NCBI RefSeq assembly: GCF_020283565.1
Contig: NC_060065.1
Span: forward strand, 19,382,866-19,446,865
Length of the DNA stretch: 64,000 nucleotides
Reading direction: 5' to 3'
Source: Trifolium pratense
Lineage: Eukaryota > Streptophyta > Magnoliopsida > Fabales > Fabaceae
This document shows positions 32,565-46,400 of the stretch, in pieces; positions within the stretch are counted from its first letter, which is position 1, and each line of letters starts with the position of its first letter. The notes under the pieces were generated by a model, which saw only the letters and a program-made list of their open reading frames with translations, did not search any database and was not told the DNA's origin. Both the position numbers and the translations under genes were made by a program.

Positions 32565-33554
32565 ATATAAATATTTATGTGTGTGTGATGTGCGTTAGCG
32601 TTACACACTCACAACAAATCCATTTCATTTCATATGACAAACACAAAGTGTCTTTCTGTGTTACACCTGAACCTGTCAGTTGTAAACTATAGATTCGTGA
32701 CATTTGTCCCTTTCGTCTTCACAAAGCTTCTTCTTCTTATTCTTTCTCTGTCTCATTATTCATTTACAGCTTATAAACATCATCACACCACAAACACACT
32801 CTTGTTCTTTGTTTCTTTGTTTCTTATGTTTCTAAAATCTTTGATCTGAGTTGTAGTTTCAACTTGGGTCACTCTGTTTTTGTCACTTTCTTTATCTATC
32901 TCCATTTGGGACGTATCAAGTTACAATTTTTTGTGGTGATTTCTCTTCATTACTCAAAAATCCATCTGGGTTTCTTCAGATTCTTAGTGATCTGTTTGTT
33001 TTTAAGACTGTTTCTCTTTTGAGGTAAAGTTTCGTGTGCACGTGCAATTTTTGTTTTTGTTGCTGGGAGAAAATTTGAGAATTTTCTATTGTTTCTAAAT
33101 TAGATCAGATTGTCATACAATAATATAAAAGATTTTAATTTTTTAAGTCTTAATGATGAAAATGCTTCGTTGTTAAGTTAGGGTCTGTTTGGATAAACAA
33201 CTTATTTGCTGCTTATAACACAAACACTTTGCATTAAGCTATTTTTATAGCAAAAGATGAAATAAAGTTAAATTGTTTTTATATGCTTATTTTCGTAAGT
33301 TATATTGAAGAATTTATGAAAATAAACTGAAATTGTTTTTAGAAAATTGCTATAAGCTGTTTTCATAAGTTCTCCCAAATAGGCTCACAAAACTAATGCC
33401 AGAAAATAAGCTTAAATAATTCAATCCAAACAGGTTCTGAAGCATATAAATATTGCTTGATAGTAACTAGAAAGAATCCTCAGTTATCTTGGACTAATCT
33501 TAGCTTGAAATTATACAGATAGAAAAAAAAGCTGTTTCTGAAAGTTTCATTACT
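32565..33554 (+). promoter_or_regulatory. Promoter, 5' leader and leader intron of the CESA3-like gene
   Basis: An AATATAAATATT TATA-like site stands at about 32565. A CT- and TTC-rich leader follows from about 32600. A GT donor after CTTTTGAG at 33025 and an AG acceptor (ACAG) ending at 33520 suggest a leader intron of about 0.5 kb, ending 34 bp before the ATG. The intron holds a MITE at 33181-33437 (GGGTCTGTTTGGAT and inverse). Exact transcription start is not known. Confidence 0.5.
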
Positions 33555-36500
33555 ATGGAGTCAGAAAGGGAAGCTGGGGTGAGCAAAACTAGAATTTTTT
33601 TTTTTGACAAAAAACTAGAATATTTTATTTATTTGATTTGGTGATTTTGGTTTCTTCAAATGTTTGATGATGATATGTTATTGGTGCTTAAGTGGCATTT
33701 TTTTTAATGTCATTTCTAATTACTCAGGGAAAACCAATGACAGCATTGAGTGCTCAAGTATGCAAGATATGTGCTGAAAATGTCGGCAAGACTTACAATG
33801 GTGAACCATTCATTGCATGCCATGTTTGTGCTTTTCCTGTTTGTAGGCTATGCTATGAGTATGAAAGGAAGGAGGGGGATCAGTCTTGTCCTCAGTGTAA
33901 AACTCGGTACAAGAGGCATAAAGGTAAACGAAACCTAAAAAATGCATGAGTTTAATTTTGATTCACATTGTAACTATGAAGCATTGTATCTATGAAGCAC
34001 AAACAAATACACGGACACGACATTGGCACTGACACATCAACACCAACAAATAATTTGAGAAAATAGAATGATTGAAATTGAATGCAACCACATGTGTCGG
34101 TGTCCTGCCAGTGTCCCTCGGCACACCTTTAATATGAAGTGTCGTTGTTGCATAGCACTGAATAGGAAATTCTATCTCTATAGACCTACTCTAGAGACTA
34201 GACAAAGACATAGCATGCAAACCTTAATTAACGGAATGAACAAGCGAGGGAGTGTTGTTTGTAAGGTGTAGATCACACATATGGTTTTTTCCCATTTTTC
34301 CTGAAGCTAATTTTTGATAAATGGATAGATGGTTAGATCTTATTTATACTTGTGATATTTCCGTTGGTAATCAAACTACTTATTTAATTCATTTCAGGAA
34401 GTCCTGCAATTACTGGCGACAGTGAAGAAGATGATGGTTCTAGTGCCTTCAATTATGCAGATCTTGAAGAGCTTGGCCGTCCAAATTATGAAAAGGAAGT
34501 TTCGCACAACCATATTCCACAGCTGTCTAGTGGACAAGAGGTTATTCAGTTAGCTTCCTTAATGATAGTCTTTCTCCACCAGTTTCTTGCCTCTAAATGA
34601 AATTTGGCACGTTTTCAATTTCAGTTGTCTGGAGAATTTTCTGCAGCTTCACCTGAGAGGCTCTCAATGTTATCTCCTTTAGGTGGTGGGGGGAAGCGCA
34701 TCCACAATCTTCCATATTCATCCGATGTTAATCAATTTCGTAACTTTCTGCCCCCATCTTACTATGCTCATTTTTATTTCTTATGATAGTTATTTTTCTT
34801 TCTTCATCTGTCTGATTATGATTTGAGATGCTTGATTATATTCCCGTGCAGAAAATGTGAGGGCTGTGGACGCAGGATTAGGCAATGTAGCGTGGAAAGA
34901 AAGAGTTGATGGTTGGAAGATGAAGTCAGAAAAGAGTGTTGCTCCAACAATGAGCACAGGCCTAACTGCTTCCGAAAGAGGGACTGGAGATATGGATGCA
35001 AGATCTGATGTGCTTATTGATGATTCCTTGTTGTGAGTATTTCGTTTACTATCTCTGTCTCTTATTATAACCCCTTTTGCAATTTTATGTGGATGTTTAT
35101 AAATTACCCCTTTTATATGAACGTGTTCAACTATGGATTCTCATCTTCCAAGACACTTAGAAGTTAGAACCATTATTGTTTTACCTAAATTTTCAATAAA
35201 AAATTTGTGCTAGAGCTTAGTTTTCTATGTTATGCAGGAATGATGAAGCTCGGCAACCTCTTTCCAGGAAGGTTTCTATTCCGTCATCTAGGATAAATCC
35301 ATATCGCATGGTCATTGTTCTGCGACTGGTTGTCCTTTGCATTTTCTTGCATTATCGAATAACAAATCCAGTGCGCAATGCACATGCGTTGTGGTTGGTA
35401 TCAGTTATATGTGAGATTTGGTTCGCGATATCCTGGATATTGGATCAATTCCCTAAGTGGCTTCCTGTCAACCGTGAAACGTATCTCGACAGACTTTCAC
35501 TGAGGTACAGCCTTTTAAACTTCATTGTTCTTCGTGACTTTTATCTTTTTCTTTTTCAATCTGATATTCTTTTGATGCAAAATCGATATGTGTTGTAGAT
35601 ATGATCGGGAAGGAGAACCATCTCAGCTAGCGGCTGTTGACATTTTTGTCAGTACCGTCGACCCGTTAAAAGAGCCTCCACTTGTGACTGCAAATACTGT
35701 GCTATCTATTCTTGCAGTTGACTACCCTGTGGATAAAGTCTCCTGCTATGTCTCTGACGACGGTGCCGCTATGTTGACATTTGAAGCTCTTGCTGAGACA
35801 TCAGAGTTCGCGAGAAAATGGGTTCCTTTTACCAAAAAGTATAGTATTGAACCCCGTGCACCTGAGTGGTATTTTGCGCAGAAGATTGACTACTTGAAGG
35901 ATAAGGTTGAAACGTCATTTGTCAAGGATCGTAGAGCAATGAAGGTAAGAAGTCGACAGCATGCATTTATACTACATAAATGAGTATTGAATTTTATACG
36001 TGTGTATTTTAATTTTGCTTCCCTTTTACCTTTCGCAGAGAGAATACGAAGAATTTAAAATTCGTATTAATAGACTTGTTGCTAAGGCAACGAAAGTTCC
36101 CGAAGAAGGGTGGGTAATGCAAGATGGTACGCCATGGCCTGGAAATAACGTCAGAGATCATCCAGGAATGATTCAGGTTGGTTGAGTTCTTGTGATGAAG
36201 ATGGAATCATACAATCTGTCGATCATTTGTCATCTTTGAAGTCACATATCAATGTTTTTGCCTTCATAGAGTATATGTTACACTGTTAGAGTGATGGAAA
36301 CACAAGTGTAGTGTATTGTTTCTACATATTAACCTTTTGGTCTAATTGTGTAAAATTGTAATCTGTACCGAAGTGAAAACATGCATTTACTAAGGTTGCC
36401 TTCAATATCTTCTGCAGGTTTTCTCAGGCCAAAGTGGAGGACTTGACACTGACGGCAATGAACTTCCACGTTTAGTCTATGTTTCTCGTGAAAAGCGTCC

Positions 36501-39500
36501 AGGTTTCCAACATCACAAGAAAGCCGGTGCCATGAATGCACTTGTGAGTGCCATTTTCAATTAGACAATGTGGAAGTTACTTATCTCCACAATGTACTTG
36601 GACATAGTAATCTCACTGGTCGTCGCTAATCTAACTCTTGCAGGTTCGAGTATCCGGCGTCCTTACTAATGGACCTTTCATATTGAATCTTGATTGTGAT
36701 CACTACATAAACAACAGCAAGGCAATAAGGGAAGCTATGTGCTTTATGATGGATCCTAATCTTGGTAAACATGTTTGCTATGTCCAGTTTCCGCAGAGGT
36801 TTGATGGTATTGATAGGAACGATCGATATGCCAATCGTAATACTGTTTTCTTCGATGTAAGCATCTTAACCACGTTGTACGATTTTGTTAATGTTATCTA
36901 TTTTTTGTTATTGATTTTTTATTCTTGTGCCCTATACGTGATTTAAATTTTTTGATAGGCAATTGTTAGGGTGCGGAAGTGTTAAATGTGGTCTATGGGG
37001 CAGATACCTATAAATTGCTCAAAACTTCGATGACAACTGGCGTCGCTACCTTAAGTAGAAGTTCAGGGTCCTCCACGACTCCACGTCCTTACGGCTAAGT
37101 ACAATGACTTGTCCGTTTTGATTCAACAAAATCAAGAGAAAATGAATATAAGTTTCGTTTTAAGCCACTGATATTCATTTTCCTTGTTTTTTTTTTGAAC
37201 TCGCACCAATTTGATCACCATCTTAGTCATGAGGACAAGCTTCTACTTACGGGAATGGTGCCGATGGTTGTTAGAGTTTCCAACCTTTTTCAAGCATTGG
37301 TCCACTGTAGACCATACACACTTTCCCGCCCTAGAAGCCACACCTTTCTGATAACTTATTTTCTCCAAACTTAACACTTTTTGAACAGATAAACTTGAGA
37401 GGTTTGGATGGTATTCAAGGTCCTGTTTATGTTGGTACTGGATGTGTCTTCAATAGAACGGCTTTATATGGTAATGAACCTCCTCTAAAACCGAAGCATA
37501 AAAAGAAGAGTTCAAAATTTAGTAAGAAAGCGTCTAGCAGGCATACTGACTCAACTATCCCCATCTACAGTCTAGGGGATATGGAAGGTGTAGAAGGTAG
37601 GTCTGCGTTCGTTGCACTAATAGTTTTCAATTGCTGAAGATAAATATTGCTTGCTTTCTTGCTTCTATGGAGCATTGTATCTCGTGTTAAAATTGTGTTT
37701 AACTAATCATACATGCACAAGTTTCCTGATTTAAAAAAAGTAGGGTAAAGTATTTGGGGTATTTTTATTTTAGCAACTAATTATTAGACTTTGTTTCTCT
37801 TATGGATATTTTTCAGGTACTGGATTTTCAGGGACTGGATTTTCAGGTAGTGGATTTGATGATGAGAAAACACTACTTACGTCACAAAAGAGCCTTGAGA
37901 TGCTTCAGAATAGATTCGGTCAGTCAATTGTTTTTGTTGTTTCAACGGAGATGGAGAATGGTGGTGTTCCTCAGTCTGCAACTCCAGAAACTCTTCTGAA
38001 GGAGGCTATTCATGTTATCAGCTGTGGTTATGAGGATAAATCAGAATGGGGAACAGAGGTGCGTTGTTATCTTATGTTGAATAATATCCTATGTAGCACC
38101 GACATTTCAGATCGAAGGTGTGTCTGGTGTCCGACACCACCACAAGTGGTTTACATTCAATCCCTCGCGTTTATGTGATTATTTCAACAGATAAATCATT
38201 ATTTGTTTTCTGTTCCACAGATAGGATGGATTTATGGTTCTGTCACGGAAGATATTCTTACTGGATTTAAGATGCATGCTCGTGGTTGGCGGTCTATATA
38301 CTGCATGCCTAAGCGGCCAGCATTTAAAGGTTCTGCTCCTATCAATCTTTCAGATCGTCTAAACCAAGTGCTTCGATGGGCTTTAGGTTCAGTTGAAATT
38401 CTTTTTAGCCGACATTGTCCCATCTGGTATGGTTATGGTGGAAGGCTAAAGTGGCTCGAGAGGTTCGCGTATATTAACACCACAATCTATCCGGTCACTG
38501 CCATTCCCCTTCTTATGTATTGTACCTTGCCAGCTGTCTGTCTTCTTACTAACAAGTTCATCATTCCACAGGTTTGTTATTTATTTCTTCATGCACATAT
38601 TCTACTAACCAAGCAAGTGATTAAGGATAATAAATCATACATGGTTGATATTTCTACAGTTAATCATTCTCTGTTGAATTCATCCAAAATCGGAAAATAC
38701 ATTAAGTAAGATATCCGAATGAAATTGTAATTCTTCGTTGTTTCTAGTTAGTTTCAAGAAAATATTTTCATAGCCAACATGACCTTGTTAATTGAAACTT
38801 CCGATGAAACTCTCAACATGTAGTTTTCTTTTGGACCTGGATTCTATGCAGTCAGAGAAAGCACGCATTCACACAGTCAAGCCATCTCGACCATTTGGTG
38901 AATATTGAACAACTTGAATTTTAAATCACCAAATTGGTTTAATAAAAATATTATTTCGAAATATGATTCGTCTGAACTTATTGATCCACAACTATATGAA
39001 TGCGTGACTCAAGAATCGAAATCCGTCATCTTATCTTATGTAATACACAACTTAACAATCTAACTTCATTTTATTTTGCTTACAGATTAGTAACCTAGCA
39101 AGTATATGGTTTATTTCTCTCTTTCTTTCAATCTTCGCAACTGGAATCCTCGAGATGAGATGGAGCGGTGTTGGAATCGACGAGTGGTGGAGAAACGAAC
39201 AATTTTGGGTTATCGGTGGCGTGTCAGCACATCTTTTTGCTGTATTCCAAGGTCTACTAAAAGTGCTTGCTGGAATCGACACAAACTTCACCGTCACCTC
39301 AAAAGCCTCAGACGAAGATGGAGACTCTGCAGAACTCTACATGTTCAAATGGACAACCCTTCTCATTCCGCCAACAACACTTCTGATAATTAACTTGGTC
39401 GGAGTTGTTGCTGGTATTTCCTATGCTATTAACAGCGGTTATCAATCGTGGGGTCCTCTCTTTGGTAAACTTTTCTTTGCATTTTGGGTTATAGTTCATC

Positions 39501-39670
39501 TTTACCCTTTCCTTAAAGGTCTCATGGGTCGCCAGAATCGAACACCGACCATTGTTGTGGTCTGGTCGATTCTTCTTGCGTCGATTTTCTCTCTATTGTG
39601 GGTTCGAGTTGATCCGTTTACCACAAGAGTCACTGGTCCTAAAGCTGAGGTGTGTGGAATTAACTGCTAA
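33555..39670 (+). CDS. CESA3-like: Cellulose synthase catalytic subunit, CESA3-like, 14 exons
   Basis: Exons with matching phases are 33555-33578, 33728-33923, 34398-34540, 34625-34739, 34852-35032, 35238-35504, 35599-35944, 36039-36176, 36418-36543, 36644-36856, 37389-37596, 37817-38058, 38221-38571 and 39086-39670, giving 1044 residues. The enzyme makes beta-1,4-glucan from UDP-glucose in plasma-membrane rosette complexes. A RING-type zinc finger with eight Cys lies at residues 20-65. Catalytic features are DDG at about 362-364, DCD at 529-531, TED at 742-744 and QVLRW at 782-786, with the plant-conserved and class-specific regions between. Two membrane spans precede and about six follow the catalytic part, and the protein ends CGINC as CESAs do. 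The start MESEREAG and blocks such as [14 protein letters not shown] and RLDR-free class-specific text match CESA3, the primary-wall class. Odd points: the class-specific region lacks the usual Cys-Gly-Gly patch and is shorter than in Arabidopsis CESA3, and exon 12 opens with a tandem TGFSG repeat. Confidence 0.95.
33985..34150. mobile_element. GAAGCAC-type MITE in CESA3-like intron 2 (decayed)
   Basis: TATGAAGCACAAAC, ACACGGACACGACATT, AATTTGAGAAAAT and GTGTCGGTGTCC occur in the same order as in the intact element at 50851-51077. Confidence 0.55.
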
Positions 39671-40169
39671 ACCAAAATTAAAAATATAAGGCTATGGCAT
39701 TTTGGATTGTAATTATTTTAGTCGTAGCTTTTATATTTTGTTATGTAAATTATTGCAGTTTATACTTTAGTAGATAGATACTATGAGAACTGAAATTAAT
39801 AATACAAGGCTATGATACATATACTAGTATTATCTTGTGTGTTTCCTATCTTGAACCCCTCAACTTTGAGTTTTGCACCCTATATTGCACTTGCACATAC
39901 TAGGCACAATGACTTTATAGTTATACAAGCTTTTTTTTTTAATTGTTGGAAGTACAACTTTCTTTTGACTTTTGCTTGCTTTTAATGTGTTGTTAGTTGT
40001 TACTCCTAGCTTTTGCTGACTTGTGCCTTTCCTAGCTTTAATTTTCACATAAATGCCAAAATGGATAAGCTACGTGTTGAACCCAAACTCTTAAAGCTTA
40101 AATGAAATGACTTTAACCACCACACCAAAGCTTATATAAAGTGACTTTAACCGCTACACCAAATTAAAA

Positions 40170-40290
40170 CCGTGATTTACCGGGTGGGATGAGTACCTCA
40201 ACTGATTAAGCTAGTTGAGTTAATGATTAAGGGACTGAAGGTCTAGGGTTCAAGTCATGACAGATGAAGAAAAACCTAACATTATAATAC
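40170..40290 (+). repeat. SINE-like sequence (tentative)
   Basis: GTGGGATGAGTACCTCAACT and, further on, GGGTTCAAGTCATGAC resemble A and B boxes of a tRNA-derived SINE. It does not fold as a tRNA as far as can be judged by eye. Confidence 0.3.
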
Positions 40291-40359
40291 TAAGTACTAA
40301 CACCTAACATTGCTTATAAAAAAAATGAGATTTACTTTTCTCGCCCTATCCATTTTCAC

Positions 40360-41222
40360 GCGCCCTACAAATTTACTAAAATACATTCGTCTGCTATTTA
40401 AGTAGCGGACACCCCAAAAAAATAGCTTACCTTTATAACTTCTACTATTAAGTAGTAGATATTATAATTCTAAAAGTCTAATTTTTATAACATTCGTTAC
40501 TTAAGTAGCAGAATAATAAGTAACGGAAGAGTAAAATGTGGAAGACGTAGGGCGCGCAAGAAATCAATAACATAACAAAAATAAATTTAATTTAAACCAT
40601 TGTATCGTAATTGCAAACAAGTAATATATTGAACCCAAGTTCGAAAATTTATCTTTATTTTTTATTGGATAAAAGTAACACAATTATAAATTTCAACTTA
40701 TCTCATGTTTCTATTCCACGTTCGTGATTATCTCTTGTTTTTATAATCTCTTGGTTATCTTCCTATCTCTCTTTCAAGTTTCCTCTTCCTGGGTTGCTCT
40801 GCTATCATTGATAGTGTCACTTTTATATTTGATTCCAATAATCAATTGAGGTATGGGGACAAGTATGGGAAAGAGTACTATGGTACCCATATCCTATTCA
40901 TTGTTGTGCCTGATTTATTGACCTATCTTGGAGAATTTGGGTGTTAATTTTTTTTTGAAGGCGGTCGAATTATAAATTTGATGCCATATATATTATAAGT
41001 CATATAATTATAAATATATATAACATGTAAAAGAATTTAAAGATTACATCAATATTAAAAAATTTCCACCAAATTAAAATTACAATAGAATTATACTAAT
41101 AAAAGTTGTTATACATGTATAAAAGTTGATATTTTAAAACAACTCACTACCATAAAATTTGAATGTCTTAAAGAGAACTCAATTATAAATTAAGATAACT
41201 CAATACTATAAAATCTAATTAT
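40360..41222. other. Gene-free stretch downstream of the CESA3-like gene
   Basis: CGCGCCCTAC at 40359-40368 and the inverse GTAGGGCGCG at 40546-40557, with GTAGCGGAC and AAGTAGCAGA units between, suggest a small MITE. The rest is AT-rich without gene evidence. Confidence 0.4.
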
Positions 41223-41419
41223 TGTTATAAAACTATGTATAAACAATAGGAATAATAGGGAAGAATAAAGAGAAAGGGAGAAGAGAGGAGAATAATATAG
41301 TGTGTATTATACTTAAGTGTGTCCTTTACATGATACATGAGTTCTATTTATAAGTAAATGTAATGGGCCAATAACATGGGCCTAGAACCTATATGGACAT
41401 CCACTAAATATTCATAACA
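41223..41419 (-). repeat. LTR of the copia-derived element (3' LTR in element orientation)
   Basis: It is 197 bp with TG...CA ends, one mismatch to the other LTR (GTGTCCTTTA here against GTGTCATTTA), and is adjacent to the polypurine tract at 41420-41431. Confidence 0.92.
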
Positions 41420-44400
41420 CTCCCCCTTGGATGTCCATCGAGGATATGCCTCATTAAAACCTTACTAGACAAAACCCAGTGGGAAAAAATTCTAGTGAAG
41501 GAAAAAGAGTACAACATCCTTTATGTTTGAACTGAACTGCCTTGTTAAAAACCTTACTAAGAAAACTCAATGGGACAAAACCACGGTGAAGGGAAAAAAA
41601 GTGCATAACATATTTATGTCTCCCCCTCATAAAGACAATTATATATGAGATGAAGAAAATCAAATAATCTTCTGTAGTAGTTGCTCAAAAGTTTACTTGG
41701 CGATGACTTGTAGAAAATTTGCTTTATCTTCCTTTTATGTTACTCCGCGAATTAGGAGTCTTCAATCACGAACTTCAATCAAAACACATTCTTGACCCAT
41801 CTCTCGTAGCGCTAAAGTTTCTTCATCATTTCATGAGGTTGTTGTTGTGATTTGTTTCACAGATCTCTATGAGTGATTTTATTTCTTCATGTAAACATAT
41901 AGTTTGTTTGTGATATATACCATTACGAGGATAAGAGAAATAACCTGCAAATATCTAAAATAACGAAATGTATACTTTATGATATATTGACAACAAGTAA
42001 TAGGTCCATAATGTATTTGGCCCCAATTGAACTAAAATGTGGTACTTCGGGACCAATTAGTTCTTCATCATTTACTCGAGCTCTAAAATATTATTCAAAT
42101 ACTTATTTTGTAAAAAATGAAAATATCTCAAGCTCTTCGGGAGTTTCTTGATGATATTGTTATCATCAACATAAATATAAAAATTTCATTGCCAAAATTT
42201 TCTTAAAATAAACAAATTGTCATTTTCATATTTCCCACTTTGAAATATTCAACAAGAATATTATACAAAAATGCATATATATTGCCGGAGTATATAAGGA
42301 GACTTATTCATGTTTATTAAGTCATCTCTCCAATAGTTTAATATATGTGTCTCACAAAAAAAATAAATCCTTCTGGGATTTTCATTTAATCATCATTATC
42401 AAGTGAGTCATTCAAACACATTGTAACACATATGTGCTACTAAACTTAATCAATTATAAAGAAGTTATGAATTCACTTCAGGTGAATACACCTCTTGAAA
42501 ATTAATGGTAGACGTTTTTCTTTTCGCGCGAAAAACCAATTTGTACTAATTATTTTCATCTTCAAGTGTATGGACCGTTGGTCCAACAACCTTTTGCTTT
42601 GCAAAGCTAGTTTAATAGTATTAATCGCGTCTACCTATCTAGTCAATAATTTCATTGTCTATAATCTTTAATAGACTTTGATTTATGATCCTCATTATTT
42701 CTTATCATATATAGCGCTATATTATATAAATAAACATCGTCAACGTTGATTTTTCTTTCGGTTTCATCGTATTCCATTCATGACATAATTCGTCGAGATC
42801 TCTTTATTTTCATAAATTTCAGGTACCTGATAAGTTCTTATGGAACTAGAAAATTAATTATGTCAAATAATCTTTTCATATCCTCACTTGGGTCATCTTT
42901 CTTTTTAGCTCCTTTTCTTATTTGAGGATTTTAATCTTTGGAACCGACTGACCTACCACGCTACAGGGTGGTTAAATTCATTTGCAATATAAGATTGTCC
43001 AACAGGGACATCCATTTTGATTGGAGCATTAGCAGCTGATAGTTGATTTCATAAACTTTGCAAATGATACATCTTTTGAACATCTGGTTCAATCTATTTT
43101 ATATGAGGATCAAGATGAGATAATAATAACTATTTATTTCAAGTGATTCATTTGAACTTCAGGTTCATATTTTTCAGCTGCTTGTTCCCTCCCCCTAATA
43201 TTGGGAAAACTAATTCATCATCACTTGAAAATTATCCTTCTGGGCTATAAACAAGTCCCTATTGGCTCAATATAATTTATAAGGGATGAAGAGTTGTATC
43301 AAATATATTTTCCCAATATTCTTTAATAATTCATCGTATTGCATTATATTGGAGCAATTGGAACATACCAACACATCCAAAAATGCTTATATGAAAAATA
43401 TTAGAGTATAAAACTAAACTTAATTGCAAGTTAAGGGGAAGACTTTCGTATAATAACTTATTGGCTTGAGCGAATCAATATCTCAACATATATATTTAAA
43501 TGTTCCCAAAATATAAAATAGAACATATAAGTATTGATCTCATAAGTATCGATCATGTAATTAACTTTAGACGTCTAAAGAATGGATCTTCAAGTCCATT
43601 ATTATTTTTGTTTGTATGAACATATTCTACAAGATGTTCGGTATAAATTTCAATTAACATATGACACTTATCAAATACTTTCTAGAATAATATATACATA
43701 ATGAGCTCTCAAAAATAATCTCACAAACTTTTGGTTGTGAGTTGATAACTAACATACATGTGACCATTTAGTTGATGCATCAATTAAAATTATAGAAATT
43801 TAATTGGTCCATATGATCATGATCGGTGTATTGATTTACAAATATCACCTTTCGTATATTTCAAAAATAAAAGATACTCATTTGCTTAATTTTTCAACTT
43901 CCTTTGGGAACTAGTAACATGTAAAAATTATTAGAATGAAGGAACTTCGGGCCCTTCGATACATATTTATAGAATTTTTTTTCGCATCATAATAAATCCG
44001 GGATAACCCAACCGGTCTGCCAACAATAAATTTAATATAATTTGTAAACTTCTGGTTTACAATAATTTGTTATTCAATTGCACTAATATATTTATAAGTG
44101 TAGTATAAATTTCTGGTTTAAAACTTTTCCATTACACTTATTTTATCCAAAATATGTCTCATAATAAAAAAAATATATCCAACTTCAGTACACCTATTTC
44201 TTGATATATTGATTTCAATTAAAACTAATATTCAAAATTAGGCCACAAAATAATTAAACCATACGTAACTGATGCAAATCATTGATTAAATACGAAGTCA
44301 AAGAAACTAAACATGCTAACTGATAAATTGGCAATAAAATAATTATATGTTGCTTAACCATAACAAATAATTAAGTTAATTGTTGAGAAATAAAATCATG

Positions 44401-44699
44401 GCAACTTATAAGCAGTAACGTGGAGTAAAGTCATAAATATAACTGATAAGTATAAATCATAGCACTGAGATTTATGATTACATTGAGTACAAAAAAATAA
44501 AAATTATATACATAGAAAAATAGGTGATTCAAAATCAGATCATTAGAAGAAAAAATTAATAATCTAACATGAGTTTGAAAAACATAGAATCCAACAGTAA
44601 ATAAAAGGATAGTGAATAACACGTACCGAACAAATTGTCGTGGGATTAATGCTCGATATAAATTTATTTATCAACACCAAGTGTATTGAAATATAAGAA

Positions 44700-45882
44700 A
44701 GGAATTGTTCCGTTTGGTTATTTTCTCAATTTTGCTACTTCAAGAACATATTCAAGAGACATAACATTTTATATACAAATGAACTGTATAAGCAATGATC
44801 ATTTGAGCAATCCTTCAAGGATGCTATGAACTTTTAGTTCTTCAAAACTATCTTACAAGACTTTCGTAATGATCAAAAACAATTCACTCTTTGCACAATC
44901 CTTCATGAATGCTCTATTAAATTTTATATCACAAATGATCTTCATAGTATTCAAGAGCAATTCATTCTTTGCGCAATCCTTCAGGGATGCGTGATATTAA
45001 GTTTCTAGTTCCTCAAGAACTATGTCCAAATCTTTTAAATAATAATTGAAAATTTCTTTCTTTGAGTAATCTTTTAAGAATGCTTTAATTTTTTTCTTAG
45101 GAAATATATTACAAATTATCTTAATAATTAATGATAAACAAACAACTCACACTTTCATAGTGTTGAAGAAGAATTCATTCTTTGTGCGATCCTTCAAGTA
45201 TGCGCAATATTAACTTTCTAGTTATCCAAGAACTATGTCCAAATGTCCAACACAATTATATAATATTCATTATTTGAGAAGTCATTTGCTTCAATATTAA
45301 GGTTTTTTTCTATAGTCCTTCGGGAACTATACCATAGTTGATCTTCATAAACAAAACCAAAGATCAATATTTGAGCAATCCTTCAAGAGTGCTTTAACAT
45401 TGAATTCTTCTAAAATTTATCAGGATTAAATATTATTAACACATCTAAATGAAAAAACTGTGATAAAGAATATTAGCATGAAATAGAGGATAAAAAAAAT
45501 AATAATAGTAAATTCCTTTATTAACTTTTAGAAAATAATGATAATGACGTTCATCAAGGAATTAGTTGTCATAAGAAATCAAAGGTGACAAAATTAATGG
45601 AATTAATTGGTCATAATATATACATATTCTTAACTGATATAAGAAATTAATAGATAAAATAAAAGAAAGAATGAACTACCATTAAAAGAAATAACTGATA
45701 CGAGTATCATGTCCCTTGTATTTTTCTTTCTTAATACAAATTCCATTCAATTGCCTTAATTGTCAAAATTTTATAATAATTACATATCGTATGATCCTCA
45801 TTTTATAATAACTACCATTGAATTTTATAATGTATTTACGGTCAATAAAAAACTTGGCATATCGATGACATATAGGTTATAG

Positions 45883-45927
<45 letters not shown>

Positions 45928-46400
45928 AATTCTTCAGCTTCTTCAAGAACTCCATAATAGATCGTATAAATTATTTGTAGATCCTTCAAGATGTATCACT
46001 ATTGAATTCTTCAGGAATTCATAAAGTATAAATATTGAGTTATTCTAAGTTCTTCAAGAACTTTAGTTTAGTGAATTCTTACATAATTTATAAAAGACTG
46101 GCTGAAATTCATAAAAATTGATATTTTCCAAGTTCTTCAGGAGCTAGATCATTGAATTCTTCTAGAATTCAGAATGGATAAAAGTTTAGTTTTCTTAGTT
46201 TTCTAAGTTCTCCAGGAACCAAGAGTATTGAATTCTTCGAGAATTCATTGATTGAATTTTAAGTTCTTCAGGAACTAATTATTGAATTCTTCGAGGATTA
46301 AATTTATAAGTTCTTCGGGAACCTGTTATATTGTAATAACAATATCTTTTTCTTTTGCAATCATTCAAGGATGCATGAATATATTTCTTGAAGAATATAT
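44700..46400 (-). repeat. Leader of the LTR element, dispersed GAATTC/AAGTTCTT palindromes
   Basis: Many short near-palindromes such as AAGTTCTTCAGGAACT, TTGAATTCTTCGAGAATTCA and TTCAAGAACT are scattered every 40-100 bp. ATCCTTCAAGGATGC units recur at 44810, 44890, 44970 and 45190. No frame runs through them. Confidence 0.75.
45881..45926. repeat. (TA)n microsatellite
   Basis: A pure TA run of about 44 bp lies inside the leader of the LTR element. Confidence 0.95.

Noticed and set aside
32634..32849. Open frame of 71 residues upstream of the CESA gene
   Set aside because: It lies in the presumed promoter and leader, is Phe/Leu/Ser-rich and has no homology sign. It is treated as leader sequence.
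38232..39499. Minus-strand frames over the last CESA exons
   Set aside because: They are antisense shadows of the coding exons 13 and 14.
40170..40290. Possible tRNA gene from A- and B-box-like words
   Set aside because: No cloverleaf with acceptor stem and anticodon arm can be drawn, so it is at best a SINE relic.
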